64,000 nt of DNA from Raphanus sativus. Lineage: Eukaryota > Streptophyta > Magnoliopsida > Brassicales > Brassicaceae. The position numbers and the translations under genes are program-made. Positions 35,930-46,505 of this stretch are shown in pieces (the first letter of the stretch is position 1; the number at the start of each line of letters is the position of its first letter). The stretch covers positions 18,795,579 to 18,859,578 of the forward strand of contig NC_079517.1 of assembly GCF_000801105.2 (NCBI RefSeq), written 5' to 3'. The notes under the pieces were generated by a model. The model ran no database searches, was not told where the DNA came from, and saw only the letters and a list, made by a program, of their open reading frames with translations.

Positions 35930-38883
35930 GAAAGAAACAGTCTCACAAACTCAAGTCTCCAAGATCATCATCTCCTTCTTGCCACTTTGAGAAAGCTCAA
36001 AGTAAAAACAAGGTATGAGAATACTCTTTTATGATTATATGTTGAGAGAGGGAGATGTTTTGGTTCCACTTCTTGTTTAAAATTTGACTTACTTCCTCCT
36101 CATATTGTAGCTACATCAAGACTCTGCTCATCAAACCCAAACTGGATTTCCAATGAAAAGTTTGTTAGCTCAAGAAATGTCAAATCAGACAGAACCTAAA
36201 AGGAGATCACCAAGCATTATAGCAAGACTGATGGGACTTGATGTCTTGCCCCCTCAGAGTTCTTCCCACAGGCAACAAAACTCTGTGGAGAATCAGCAAG
36301 GCAGTTCTTATGACGGTAATAAGTCTCTGACAAGGAGCTCAAAGGAGGATCAAAAGTTTAAAGATGTCTTCGAGGTTTTGGATGCAAAGAAGGCAGAGAG
36401 CAATGGGAACTTATATCACCAGGGGAGGGTGAAAGCTGCTAATCTCACCCAGGCAGAGATGGCTTTTATAAGGCAGAAGTTCATGGAGGCTAAGCGGTTA
36501 TCAACGGATGAGAAGCTTCGTCATTCTAAAGAGTTTAATGATGCACTTGAGGCTCTGGACTCTAACAAGGACCTCCTGCTGAAGTTTCTCCAGAAACCAG
36601 ATTCTTTATTCACTAAACATCTGCATGATCTTCAAAGCAAATCTTACAAGCCACATTACGGTCAAGTGCAGTCTCTCAAGTGTCCAAACAGCCAGAGGCA
36701 TGAGGATAGTCTGAAAACTCAGAAAGTTGATAGGTTGCCTCATCGGCATGGTGGTGGTTCTCAGACTAGGCATCCTTCTTATGACACACTAGAGTTGCCT
36801 AATATGGAGCTGGGAAAGAGAAGTGAGTTGCAGCCAATCAATATCGTTGTTCTGAAACCTAACCTCGGTGAGCCACGTTATGCTGGTAGAGCTTTTGCAT
36901 CGCCAAGCTCTTCTTCCAATGAGTTCAGAGCAGATCGTAGGCTTCCATGCACCAGTAATCATGTCAGGCAGAAAAGTAATGAAGATATCAGCCTTTCAAG
37001 ACGGAGTTCTAGAGATTCTGGAGAATTATCCAAAATAATGTCTAGGCAAAGGAAGGCGAGGTGTAGTAATGCCATGAGCTCTGAGACTTCAGGATTCAAA
37101 GGATATGCAGGTGATGAAAGCTCGTCAGGGAGTGATTCTGCAAGTGAATTGGAGCTAGTGCCAGTAACTTCGAGAACAAGAACCGCCTTAAACCGTAAGA
37201 ACTATCATCGATCTTTGCCTTCCAAGTCATCAACAACAACATCTGTGAGCAGGGAAGCCAAGAGGAGACTCTCAGAGAGATGGAAGCTGACACACAAGTA
37301 CGAGCAAGAGATAGAAATTAGTAGAAGCGGCACATTAGCTGAGATGCTTGCAACTTCAGATAGGGAGGCAAGTTTTAGTGGACTCATTTTCGAAGAAGGG
37401 ACTAGTAAAAGAGTTGACAGCAATGTTCAGTTGTCTGAATTGCCAGAACCGGTTGGAATCAGCAGTAAAGATGGTTGGAAAGGATCATCTTCCAGAAGTT
37501 TTTCAAAATCCAAAACTATCATGAACCAGGAAAGCACTTATGGTTACACAATAGTGCTTCCTAAGGAGTTGATCAGTAGAGATGGATTAGTGAACGGGAG
37601 GGGCGAGTCCCAGTCTTTCTTGTCAAGCAAATCTTCTCGACGTGGTAGTCATAAATCTCATTCATCATACAATAGTTCACCAGAGGTCAACAGGAGCCCA
37701 ACTTTAACCAAATTTCTTTATATGAACCACGAGATCCATCAAAAAGAGAAGCTCTCTCCTTCTAAAGCAGATTGCAGTTTCTCAGTAGACACTGAGGGTA
37801 GTTCAGCTTCTTCTGAAGCTCCAGATTTTTCAACTGTCACTTCGTTAACTGACCCTGTAAGTGAATGTTATGTTTCAAGATCATATGGATATGTGCTCTA
37901 AGGCATCAGTTTAATAAGAACATAAATGTTTTCTTTATTACACACAAATCTTATTGTTCACTGATGTTCTAGGATATCTCAAGGATGCCAACTGAGGATG
38001 CAAATCATTCTTCGGTTCCTGAACCACAGTCTCGTGAAAGCTCAAAGGAAGGAGATCAACCAAGTCCCGTTTCAGTTCTAGAAGCTTCTTTCAATGACGA
38101 TGTTTCATCAAGTTCAGAATGCTTTGGGAGTGTCAGCGCTGATCTTCAAGGTAGTCAATCGATTATTGTAACTTTATTGATTGATATGGTGCAACTGCAA
38201 GCAGCGCTAGTCTAATTTATTACTTCTGGTAAATCAAAGTGTCTGTTAGGTAAATTATAAATGTTTTGACGAGTTATCTCTATGCTCCAGGACTCAGGAT
38301 GCAACTTCAACTCCTCAAATTAGAGTCAGCAGCTTACAATGAAGGTGGCATGCTTATTTCGAGTGACGAAGACACAGAACAGGAGGAGTCGTCAACAGTA
38401 ACTAATGATATTGTGATCAGCCGAGAGGAAGGCTGGAAGTCACTATACTTAGTTGATCTCCTGGCTAACTCCAAGTTGAGTGACTCAGACCACAACACTG
38501 TCATGGAAACACCTATAGATCCATCCTTGTTTCAGGATCTTGAGAAGAAGTACTCAAGCGTTAAAACCTCAACCCGGTTAGAGAGAAAGTTCCTATTTGA
38601 TCAGATCAGCAGAGAGCTAATGCATATGATAAAGCAGTTTTGGGATCCACACCCTTGGGTCAAACCCACTAGGGTTTTCCAGAAATGTGATGTGAACAAG
38701 ATACAAGAGACTCTGCGAGATTTGGTCACAAGAAAAGAGGAGAAACCAAGGAGAGATGATGTGGAGGAGAGGGAGTTGCCGTGGCTGAGTTTGGAAGATG
38801 AGATTGCAATCATAGGTAGAGATATTGAGGAAATGCTGACAGATGAACTCATAGCAGAGCTTGTTGTAGATGCAATCTTCTAG
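35930..38883 (+). CDS. TRM19: TON1-recruiting-motif (TRM) protein, TRM19-like; 5' end incomplete
   Basis: Visible exons are 35,930-36,012, 36,111-37,856, 37,973-38,150 and 38,291-38,883. They join in frame to 866 codons including the stop, all with GT-AG introns. TRM/LONGIFOLIA-family proteins bind microtubules and recruit TON1 and PP2A. Landmarks are SHKLKSPRSSSPSC at the start, RRSPSIIARLMGLDVLPPQ (the family's RLMGLD motif), FKDVFEVLDAKK, QAEMAFIRQKFMEAKRLSTD, VSREAKRRLSERWKLTH, SPVSVLEASFNDD, and the C-terminal ELVVDAIF motif right before the stop. Apart from these short motifs the protein is Ser-rich and probably disordered. The first coding exon(s) are upstream and unresolved; an internal ATG at 36,153 could also start a shorter form. 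Order and strand match Arabidopsis At3g53540. It converges with NAKR3, with 256 bp between stop codons. Confidence 0.88.
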
Positions 38884-39139
38884 AATGTTAAATATTATCT
38901 CTATTTTACATAAAGCTAAATAAACTGGAAAATTAAATATGTGATATGTAATGTGACAGTTCCCATCATATGTGGTGATGAATAAACACAGCATCAATGA
39001 TCATCTGAAAGTTTTGGCCTTCTTTAATGAACAATGAAAAATAAATGGAGTAGGTTATAAGTCTTAAGTTTTACCATTTATTTGACTACAACAAATGGGA
39101 GAAAAGAGAATTAGAAATACGCAAATACTGTTTGTGGTT

Positions 39140-40343
39140 TTAGTTTTCCGGATTTGCGCTTGTGAGTGATGATGAAGGTGGAGGAGGTGGTGTCCAGAAT
39201 TGGGCATTTTTGACCTTTGAGAGGCAACCTAGTACTTCCAAGGGAGTGACATCTCCAGTCACAGTTACCTTCTTTGATGCAAAATCTATGCTGAAAGATG
39301 TTACACCTACATATTGCCAAAAACCATAATAATTTAGCTAAAAGACATGAACTGTCCTGAGATTTATGGAGTTTTACGGACTGGCGATTAAATTATCAAA
39401 ACTATATACTTATATAGTAACCACATAAATTTTGGGGTCAAGACGAATGTTTCATCTTGATACGTAGACAGGTTCCAAGAGATGTGCATTTCCCGTGTGG
39501 GTTACAAGTGTACAAGTCAAGTATCCAATCTAAAACCAAAACTACCTTGCTTATAGTCTGGTGGCTCCATTAATACTAAAAGACAAAACTTCTCTAAGTA
39601 AATTATGTATATGTGTTGTTACCAAAAAGCAAGAAAAAAAAAAGGTTAGATGTGGTAAGAAGAGGTTGACGACCTTGCATTCTAGATAGATGTTTCTTCA
39701 CTTTGCCTTGACAGCCTCTGCAGTGACAGTGAAGAGACACTCTAAGAACAACCACCTGCATCCAAATAGATACAACCAACCCTCACGTCTCTCTTTATCT
39801 TACATTCATACCACTCATTGTATGGCAAACGACAAACTTTACTTTACTTGCCTGGTCTAAACCAGAAAAAGTCTTCTTCTTCTCTTCCACTGCAGCAGCA
39901 GAGCCTCCTTTTGGCAAAGAAGGTTCACCCTCCTCCGTTACAACCGCATCCTTACTCGAAGAAACCGGTTCGGATCCCAGAAGATACCTAGTAGAACCAG
40001 GAGGTGTACTCTCAGTAACGGCACACGCGGGTCCCGCAACACAGCCAAAACTCTTCCTAGCTAAGCTAATATTATCACTGAGTTTCAGCAACGACCCTGA
40101 ACTGCTCTTTCTTCCTTTCTCCACCACCGGAATCATCTTCCCTTCACCGGAGGAGGAGGGTATTCTCGTAATTTTCGAAATCTGACGGTACGGTGCAATG
40201 TAGTCGTCGCCGGAAGAGCAAGGTGCCGTGAAAGATCTTCGACCATCTTTGATAATGGGGTTATGACGGTCGATGGCACGTGCCGCAGCGCTCCGTTCGT
40301 CGTGGCTAGCTGTGGCCGTCGATGCTTGCGATGCACAGAACAT
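39140..40343 (-). CDS. NAKR3: Heavy-metal-associated domain protein NaKR3
   Basis: Three exons: 39,852-40,343, 39,674-39,755 and 39,140-39,306 (741 nt, 246 residues plus stop). The N-terminal two thirds is Ser/Lys-rich and probably disordered (ERSAAARAIDRHNPIIKDGR at the start). The C-terminal part is a single HMA domain (VVVLRVSLHC, CRGCQGKVKKHL, VTSFNIDFASKKVTVTGDV) ending NAQFWTPPPPP. Related NaKR1 acts in phloem sodium/potassium distribution; a role for NaKR3 is inferred by family only. Intron 1 has a GC donor (CAG followed by GCAAGT), a known minor class. In the metal-binding loop CAC TGT is duplicated, giving LHCHCRGC where I expect LHCRGC; the CxxC is intact. A 5' extension is not needed. 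Synteny fits At3g53530. Confidence 0.92.
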
Positions 40344-40768
40344 ATTGGATACAAACTTTGCAGAAACAAAAGCTCGTTAATATATAGAAACAGACATATG
40401 TTACGTGATAAATGTATGTATATGTAATTGATAATGCGTCAGTGTGTCACATGAGTGCAAGGTCAGAGTAACAGAGAGTTGAGTAGAAAGGCTCTTGTAT
40501 TGTCCACATAAAAACACACATTAGAAGTTGAAATGTCACTATTAACTATTTATGTACTACATTACATTTATTTTCTCTTGGATATATTCAAATGTTTTTT
40601 TCTTTGCGTATTTAATTCGACCGATCAGTCTTTGTTCAGAAGAAGTAAAACGAAGATAAAGAAAGGAGTATTAAATGAAAGACTTTGGGGTGTTTAATCT
40701 GGTAAAATAATTTTTCTCTTTAACAAAACACGGAAAAAAAAAGAAAAACAAGAAAGCTGTTAAAAATA
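40344..40768. promoter_or_regulatory. NAKR3 upstream region
   Basis: The promoter and 5' leader of NAKR3 (leftward) must lie here. I saw no definite TATA box or other site. Confidence 0.35.
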
Positions 40769-42019
40769 GGAAAAAAGTTTTATAGCTACACGAAGTTTAC
40801 ACTAATATGGTGGAAACCATTCAAAGTATCAAAATGTATCAATAACCACACGAAGTTTATGTTAATATATACCACATATACGAAGTAAATGATAATATGT
40901 TGGCAACATCACAACCGGGTTTAATTGATCTTAAACTAAGTTAATGGGGACAATTCGTAATTTATGAAACTTAATAAATTTAATTTATTTTATTAACAAA
41001 CTTTATAATTATTAAACTTTATAAAATTACTAATTTATTAAACTTAATAAACTTAACAAAAAAAGTTTTTTTTAACTTAATAAAATTATTAAACTTCATA
41101 AAATTACAAATTATTAAACTTAATAAAATTACAAATTATTAAACTTAATAAACATAATAATTTTTAACTTAATAAAATTATTAAACTTATTAAATTTATT
41201 AACCTTAATAAGTTTATTAAACTTAATAAATTTAATAACCTTGATTGATTTTATTAATAAACTCAATAATTATTTAAACTTAATAAAATTATAATTTATA
41301 AAACTTAAGGAATTTTTAAACAGATTTATTCAATTTATTAAATTTATTAAACTTTTCCTGAAGTTTAATAAATAATAATTTTATAAGTTTAAATAATTAT
41401 TAAGTTTATTAATAAAATCAATAAAATTTATTAAATTTAAGTATAATAATTTATTGAACTTAAGAAAAAAGTTTAATAGATTTATTAAATTTATTAAAAA
41501 TATTTCCTGAAGTTTAATAAATTATAATTTTATTAAGTTTAAATAATTACTAAGTTTATTAATAAAATCAATCAAGTTTATTAAATTTATTAAGTTTAAA
41601 AAATTAATAAGTTTAAAAATGGTAATTTTATTAAGTTAAAATTATTATTATTTTTATTAAGTTTATTAAGTTTAATAAATTTGTAATTTTATTAAGTTTA
41701 ATAATTTTATTATGTTAAAAAGTTATTATGTTTGTTAAGTTTGTTAAGTTAATAAATTAGTAATTTTATTAAGTTTAATAATTATTAAATTTATTAATAA
41801 AATCAATTAAATTTATTAAGTTTCATAAATTACAGATTTCCCCCATTAACTTAGTTTAAGATCAATTAAACATGGTTGTGATGTTGCCAACATATTAATT
41901 TACTTCGTACATGTGGCATGTATTAACATAAACTTCGTGTAGTTATTGATACATTTTGATACTTTGGATGGTTTCCACGATATTAGTGTAAACTTCGTGT
42001 AGTCAGAAAACTTTTTTCC
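40769..42019. mobile_element. Fold-back element, 1.25 kb, with 9-bp target duplication
   Basis: The exact 9-bp repeat TTAAAAATA flanks it (40,760-40,768 and 42,020-42,028). The left arm starts GGAAAAAAGTTTTATAGC and the reverse complement of the right arm starts GGAAAAAAGTTTTCTGAC. Homology continues for at least 190 bp (CACGAAGTTTA, GTATCAAAATGTATCAAT, TTGGCAACATCACAACC, TTAAACTAAGTTAATGGGG). The interior is almost entirely permutations of TTTATTAA and AATAAACTT in mirrored order, so the whole element can fold into one long hairpin. It has no genes. The 9-bp duplication suggests Mutator-like mobilisation. Confidence 0.82.
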
Positions 42020-42028
42020 TTAAAAATA

Positions 42029-42925
42029 ACCTTTTTCTTTAACAAAACATAATAAAAAAAAAGAAAAACGCAAACAAACAATGGAGTCACAATTTATAGG
42101 AGGGTGAACAAGGACATTATTCTCTGATGACTCACTTAGAGACCGAGTGAAGTGCTCAGGTACTCTTAATGAGGCAAAAAGTGATCTACCATACTCTCAT
42201 GTGATCTGCTATACTCTTATCTGTTTTCATACTCTCGAAGAATGTGGTTAATATCTAAAATACCCCCGACCAATTTAATGAATAAATTAAGAATCTCATA
42301 AATTAATCGAAATCGATCCACTCTCATCTCTCTCTCCTCTCCTCCACTCGCCCCTCCCGAGTCGATTCAGAATCGACTCGATAGAATACTCGATACTTCC
42401 TTTACTTCGTCATTCCCTCCCTCTTTGTTCTTCCTCGCAATCGAACTCGATCTCGTCGCTTGGATCCTGGATCATCGAGCTATTAATTCCGTTATACAGG
42501 GTATGTATCTCACCATAGACGAACTCATAATTGAATGTCGGGAATCAAAGCTGATAACAATTTGGTTTTGAATTGAAGACTCGACTCCAAATTTATTGTT
42601 TTAATTAAAAAATTCTTATTCATTTGGGTTTCATGAACTAATGAGGATCGGAAATTGAAAAATTCTTATTCATTTGGGTTTCATGAACTAATCGAGGATC
42701 GGAAATGAATGATTGAATGTCGGGTATTATGATGATTCAATCGAAGATTAGACGTTCTTGCTTGCTTATCAGTAATTGGTTACTGACACAACTCTGTGAC
42801 ATGGTATAACCAAGTATAACGAAGTATAACTTTGATGGTGTAACTGTGTAACCAAGTATAACGTGAATGGTATAACTGAAAAAACAAGTATAACTTTAAG
42901 TGGTTAAATGTTTTTATTGCAGACA
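42029..42925. other. Leader-like region and intron upstream of the MULE-like ORF
   Basis: CT-rich leader sequence at 42,310-42,440, a donor-like AG|GTATGT near 42,500 and an acceptor TTTTATTGCAG ending at 42,922 suggest a 5'-UTR intron. The intron's 3' part has repeats of TATAACCAAGTATAACG. A 52-bp segment (TTGAAAAATTCTTATTCATT onward) is directly duplicated at about 42,600-42,710. Confidence 0.5.
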
Positions 42926-43429
42926 ATGTGTCCATTTTCAACGAACATACACTTTGATTATGATGGACATTATTCTAAGGATGGAAATGATTATGAATGG
43001 ATTCCAACCGATGCTCGTTTGTATGCTATATCCTTTAATACATCATCGTTGGAGGAGATCACTTATTCGTTGTTGAAAGAGAGGACATGCAGGAAGATCG
43101 GAATAGATCCGTTTACGAAGAGGCTCAATTTGGGTTACATTCCATTGGTAGTGGAACCTAAGAGGCAATCGTATATTTTGGATGATGAAGATGTGTTTGT
43201 TTATCTAACATCAGTGGATAGAGAGGAAAGGAGAAGTATTTTGCATGTGGAGGACATCGAAGAATTACAAATAGTTCAAATAACCGAGCAACTGTCGAGA
43301 GTTGGAGAGAGCTCTTGTAGTAGGAACTATTGTGAGCGTGAGAGTGGATATGGAGAAGAAGAAAATGTGGGAACATGTTTGGAGGACGATGAACATCCCC
43401 ACAAGAAACAGAAGAAGAGTATGTTGTAA
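42926..43429 (+). CDS. Uncharacterised acidic protein resembling the N-terminal domain of MULE transposases
   Basis: A 167-residue frame beginning MCPFSTNIHFDYDGHY right after a splice acceptor. It contains an ordered part (YEWIPTDARLYAISF, LEEITYSLLKERTCRKIGID, LGYIPLVVEPKRQSYILDDE, VFVYLTSVDREERRSILHVE), then a Ser/Glu-rich tail ending in KKQKK. The beta-rich start followed by ILDDEDV-YL resembles the domain preceding the MULE catalytic core in plant Mutator-like transposases, but no catalytic core, SWIM zinc finger or further exon follows. It is either a truncated transposase gene or a domesticated or accessory ORF. Family call by memory only. Confidence 0.45.
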   Translation: MCPFSTNIHFDYDGHYSKDGNDYEWIPTDARLYAISFNTSSLEEITYSLLKERTCRKIGIDPFTKRLNLGYIPLVVEPKRQSYILDDEDVFVYLTSVDREERRSILHVEDIEELQIVQITEQLSRVGESSCSRNYCERESGYGEEENVGTCLEDDEHPHKKQKKSML

Positions 43430-44233
43430 ACCTTTCGGTTTCAGTTTTGATGTAAATTAGGTTCTAAATTAAGTTCTAAGCCTTTCACTTTCTGTTTTGA
43501 TGTTTGCCTTTCACTTTCGGTTTTGGTGTTTTTATCATATGGGAACATTGTGAGGTGAAATAAATTTTATTTGTGTGTTGTATAACTAAGTGAAACTGGT
43601 ATAACTACGTTATGTAAATTGAATAACATGATTGTAAATTCTAAAGTTTTTAATTTAATTTTATAAGTCATGGAAGTAGTACGCTTTTAATTTATTAGCA
43701 GTGTTATGTTAATTATGATTTAATAAGAATTATTAAAATTATTAAAATTCCATCTCATTGCTCGTAGCAATCGTATAGAAAATACAATGTGTTGTCATAG
43801 CTTTATCGCTGAAACTGACTGAGTTAGATTTGATAACTCTATGGCACGAAATCAAGTTTATATGTACGTGATCGTATGGGAAATGAACTTAGGAAACATA
43901 ATTGCATTGGTATAACCACAAAATCATTAATTTAAGTAGAGTATAACTAAGATAAATAGAAATAATTAAAAAGTACAACTTTGACGCTTTCTGTAAAACT
44001 GAGTATTTGGTAAAACTTACAACCGAAAAAACCCTGGGATTAATTTTCCCGCTGAGCTTTTCGAATTTCTAATTTCCCTCTTCCCAATTTACTAAAACCC
44101 CAGAATTGTTCAATCGAAGTATTAAACACCCTTTTTTAGGTTTTCCCCATTTGCTATCTTCATTTTCTCTCTCTTCCCTAAATCTCTCTCCTCTCTCTCC
44201 TCGACCTCACTCCCTCCCCTCCCAAAAACCTAG
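43430..44233. other. Spacer with repeated CCTTTCACTTTC words and 5' leader of the GRF pseudogene
   Basis: Downstream of the preceding ORF, short duplications (GTTTTGATGT, CCTTTCACTTTC) occur. From about 44,150 to 44,230 a CT-rich leader precedes the GRF pseudogene. Confidence 0.4.
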
Positions 44234-44708
44234 ATGTCCGCCGCTTCATCATCCACGACCGGTGGTCGGAGACGGGTACGAACTCCGGGGATACCTAGTA
44301 GGTGTTGGTGCGGGGTGGGCGTCACCGAGCTCATCTCCAGAAGCTCGGCAAACCCATATCACCGGTATTATCGGTGTCTCTCTGCGGCTTCACAGAGGGT
44401 ACATCCGTTTGTTGTTTACATATGGAACGCTTATGAATCACGCTTACTCGTTTTGAAAAAAAATCATGTAGCTCGAGAACGACAATCATGTCTTCAAATG
44501 GGTTGACAAAGCCTTCACTGATAAGATACAGCAGCTGGACTACCAAGTTTGAATACTCGAAGAAGAAGTTCAGAGTCTCAAAGCAACAATAAGGAACGAA
44601 TGAGATATCCGCGAAGGTCCCAAAAAGATGTCCATGATAAAGATATCAGGAGGTTGTGTTCTTCTTACCATCGTTTTAGTTCTAGGAATTATGATGTACA
44701 AAAAGTAA
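44234..44708 (+). pseudogene. GRF zinc-finger protein with C-terminal membrane segment, broken
   Basis: Exon 1 (44,234-44,398) reads RTPGIPSRCWCGVGVTELIS followed by SSANPYHRYYRC, the GRF-type zinc finger (C-x-C, Thr/Ser, NP-x-R-x-Y-x-C). After a short intron (donor GTACAT, acceptor ATGTAG at 44,471), exon 2 continues LENDNHVFKWVDKAFTDKIQ, a coiled-coil-like stretch, then GGCVLLTIVLVLGIMMYKK and a stop. This is the layout of the large crucifer At4g04775-like family. Exon 2 has two in-frame TGA codons (after LDYQV and after IRNE), so the reading frame is dead. The same architecture is intact at 51,167-51,779. Confidence 0.7.
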
Positions 44709-45131
44709 TTGAAATTCCTAAGAGAATTCCAATTCCTAGAACTAACTGTTATTGCTAAGCTATGTTTTTTTAAGTTATGCGAAGTTGAACAATCGTTGTT
44801 TGATCTATCGAAAAAGTAACTGTTATTGCTAAGCTATGTTTTTCTAAGTTATGCAAAGTTGAACAACCATGGGGTTTGATCTATCGAAAAAGTGTATATT
44901 ATTTTTAGTATGTTAGACAATTGAGAAAGTGAAACTAACACAATATCTGACCTATTTATACGAAAAAGTCGAACAGAGGATTAAGTTAAGCCAGAAGTTG
45001 GAACAAGGGATTAAGTGAAACCAAAAGTTGAAACAAGTGAGATTGAGTGAAACCAAAAGTTCAAACGATTAAGTGAAACAAGTTGAAACAACGAGATTTT
45101 CACAAGACCATAACAGTGAGAACAACACGAT
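44709..45131. other. Spacer with local duplications
   Basis: Two near-identical copies of AACTGTTATTGCTAAGCTATG and the following ~80 bp (from about 44,741 and 44,818), then several copies of AGTGAAACCAAAAGTTGAAAC. No gene seen. Confidence 0.5.
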
Positions 45132-45665
45132 TTACACAAGACCTTCAATCCCATATTTTTGAACATAAGGGTCGCTGTTTAGTAGGGACTGCCTGAAATC
45201 CTCAACCTCGGTCAAACGCGGATTGAACCTGAAGTCTAAAAGTCCACCTTCGGTCTCAAGCCATAGATCAGGAGGATCAAATAAATCTGTATTAATGTAA
45301 ATGATTTTAGTAAACGTTTTAGTCCACTATCACATTCAAAACTAGCCACAGAAACTACACTTACTCCAACACTTGCAGGCCTTCCACATCTTAAGGGCCA
45401 CAATCACCTGTCCACCTTCCACATTTTCAAGACCATCCCGGAAGGCATAGGTCTGCTTGCCAGTTGCCACACATTTAATCTGGCTGTCACTATTCAGAAT
45501 AAAGAAAACGTGTGTCAATTACAATATAAATAAATTTTGCTTGGATCATATGTTACTTTCTACTTACATGTTGTCCCTTATGTAAAAAATCATCGTTGGT
45601 CTTGCAGGGTCATCGAAACGGGCTTCCGTATTGAAGACCACTCCAATTGTATCTACCATATAAGT
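45132..45665 (-). pseudogene. Fragment of an RPA/DUF223-type OB-fold gene
   Basis: Three minus-strand pieces separated by intron-like gaps read DTIGVVFNTEARFDDPARPT ending IRDN, then QIKCVATGKQTYAFRDGLEN and GGQVIVALKMWKACKC, then FDPPDLWLETEGGLLDFRFN and PRLTEVEDFRQSLLNSD, ending GIEGLV and stop. The order and words (VVALKxWK, inner FNP-EVxxFRQ) resemble plant replication protein A-like and Helitron-associated DUF223 OB folds that bind single-stranded DNA. The first part of the gene is missing to the right, so it is a fragment. Confidence 0.5.
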
Positions 45666-46505
45666 GTAATGATTATTATTAGAGACTTTTTCAATCGATT
45701 AATTACTTCATTAATTACTCTCTCCTCTGTCCATCAATACCATTAATTACTAGATTTTTCTCAACCATTTTTATGATCTCTTTTATTGCTTGCTCAGTAA
45801 ATAATTCATAATCCTACCAAAAAAAGTAAATAATCCATAATATTATATTTATTTTTAAAATATAAAACAATATAATACCTAATTTTTTTAATTTTTACAT
45901 AGTTTCATATATTTACACTATAAATTCAATATAATTTTACTTAGTTTCATAAATTTAGACAATTAATATCAGTTAGTTTCACTTAAACTGTCAGAAGCGT
46001 GCGTGAGAAGTCGTGTAGCATTGCAAATATCAAGGGTCACGACGCTATGGTCATAAATCAGTTCATAAATCATGAAATGGCAGATTTTTCTCAAACTAAA
46101 TATTTCAATTATTATTTCTTATACTGTTTGTTATCATTAAATAATCCACTCCGTATAATTAATTTTTCGATTCTGCTTCTATTTAGAGTTTTGCAAAATA
46201 TAAAACAATAGAATATCTAAATTTGTTAATTCTTACATAGTTCTATATAATTACACTAAATTTTTCTTAGTTTCATAAATTTAGACAATCATAAATCACT
46301 TAGTTTCACTAAATTTTTTCTTGACATACGACTGTTCTTATTCCCTGTACTTGCAGTGAGAAGTCGTGTCTTAAGCCGTCTATCAAATCACACTCTTAAG
46401 TGGGATAGTAAATGCAATCTTATCTCTATTATAAATAACACGTAAATCTTTCCATTTACTCAATTAAACGAATATCTCTCAAGTTTTTCATCATCCTTGT
46501 ACTCT
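45666..46505. other. Spacer with a direct duplication; F-box promoter at its end
   Basis: A segment of roughly 170 bp is present twice, at about 45,860-46,020 and 46,195-46,370. Both have TATAAAACAATA, TTAGTTTCATAAATTTAGAC, TTAGTTTCACTTAAA/TAAA and GTGAGAAGTCGTGT. A TATA-like TATTATAAATA lies at about 46,429-46,439, 70 bp upstream of the F-box start codon. Confidence 0.55.
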
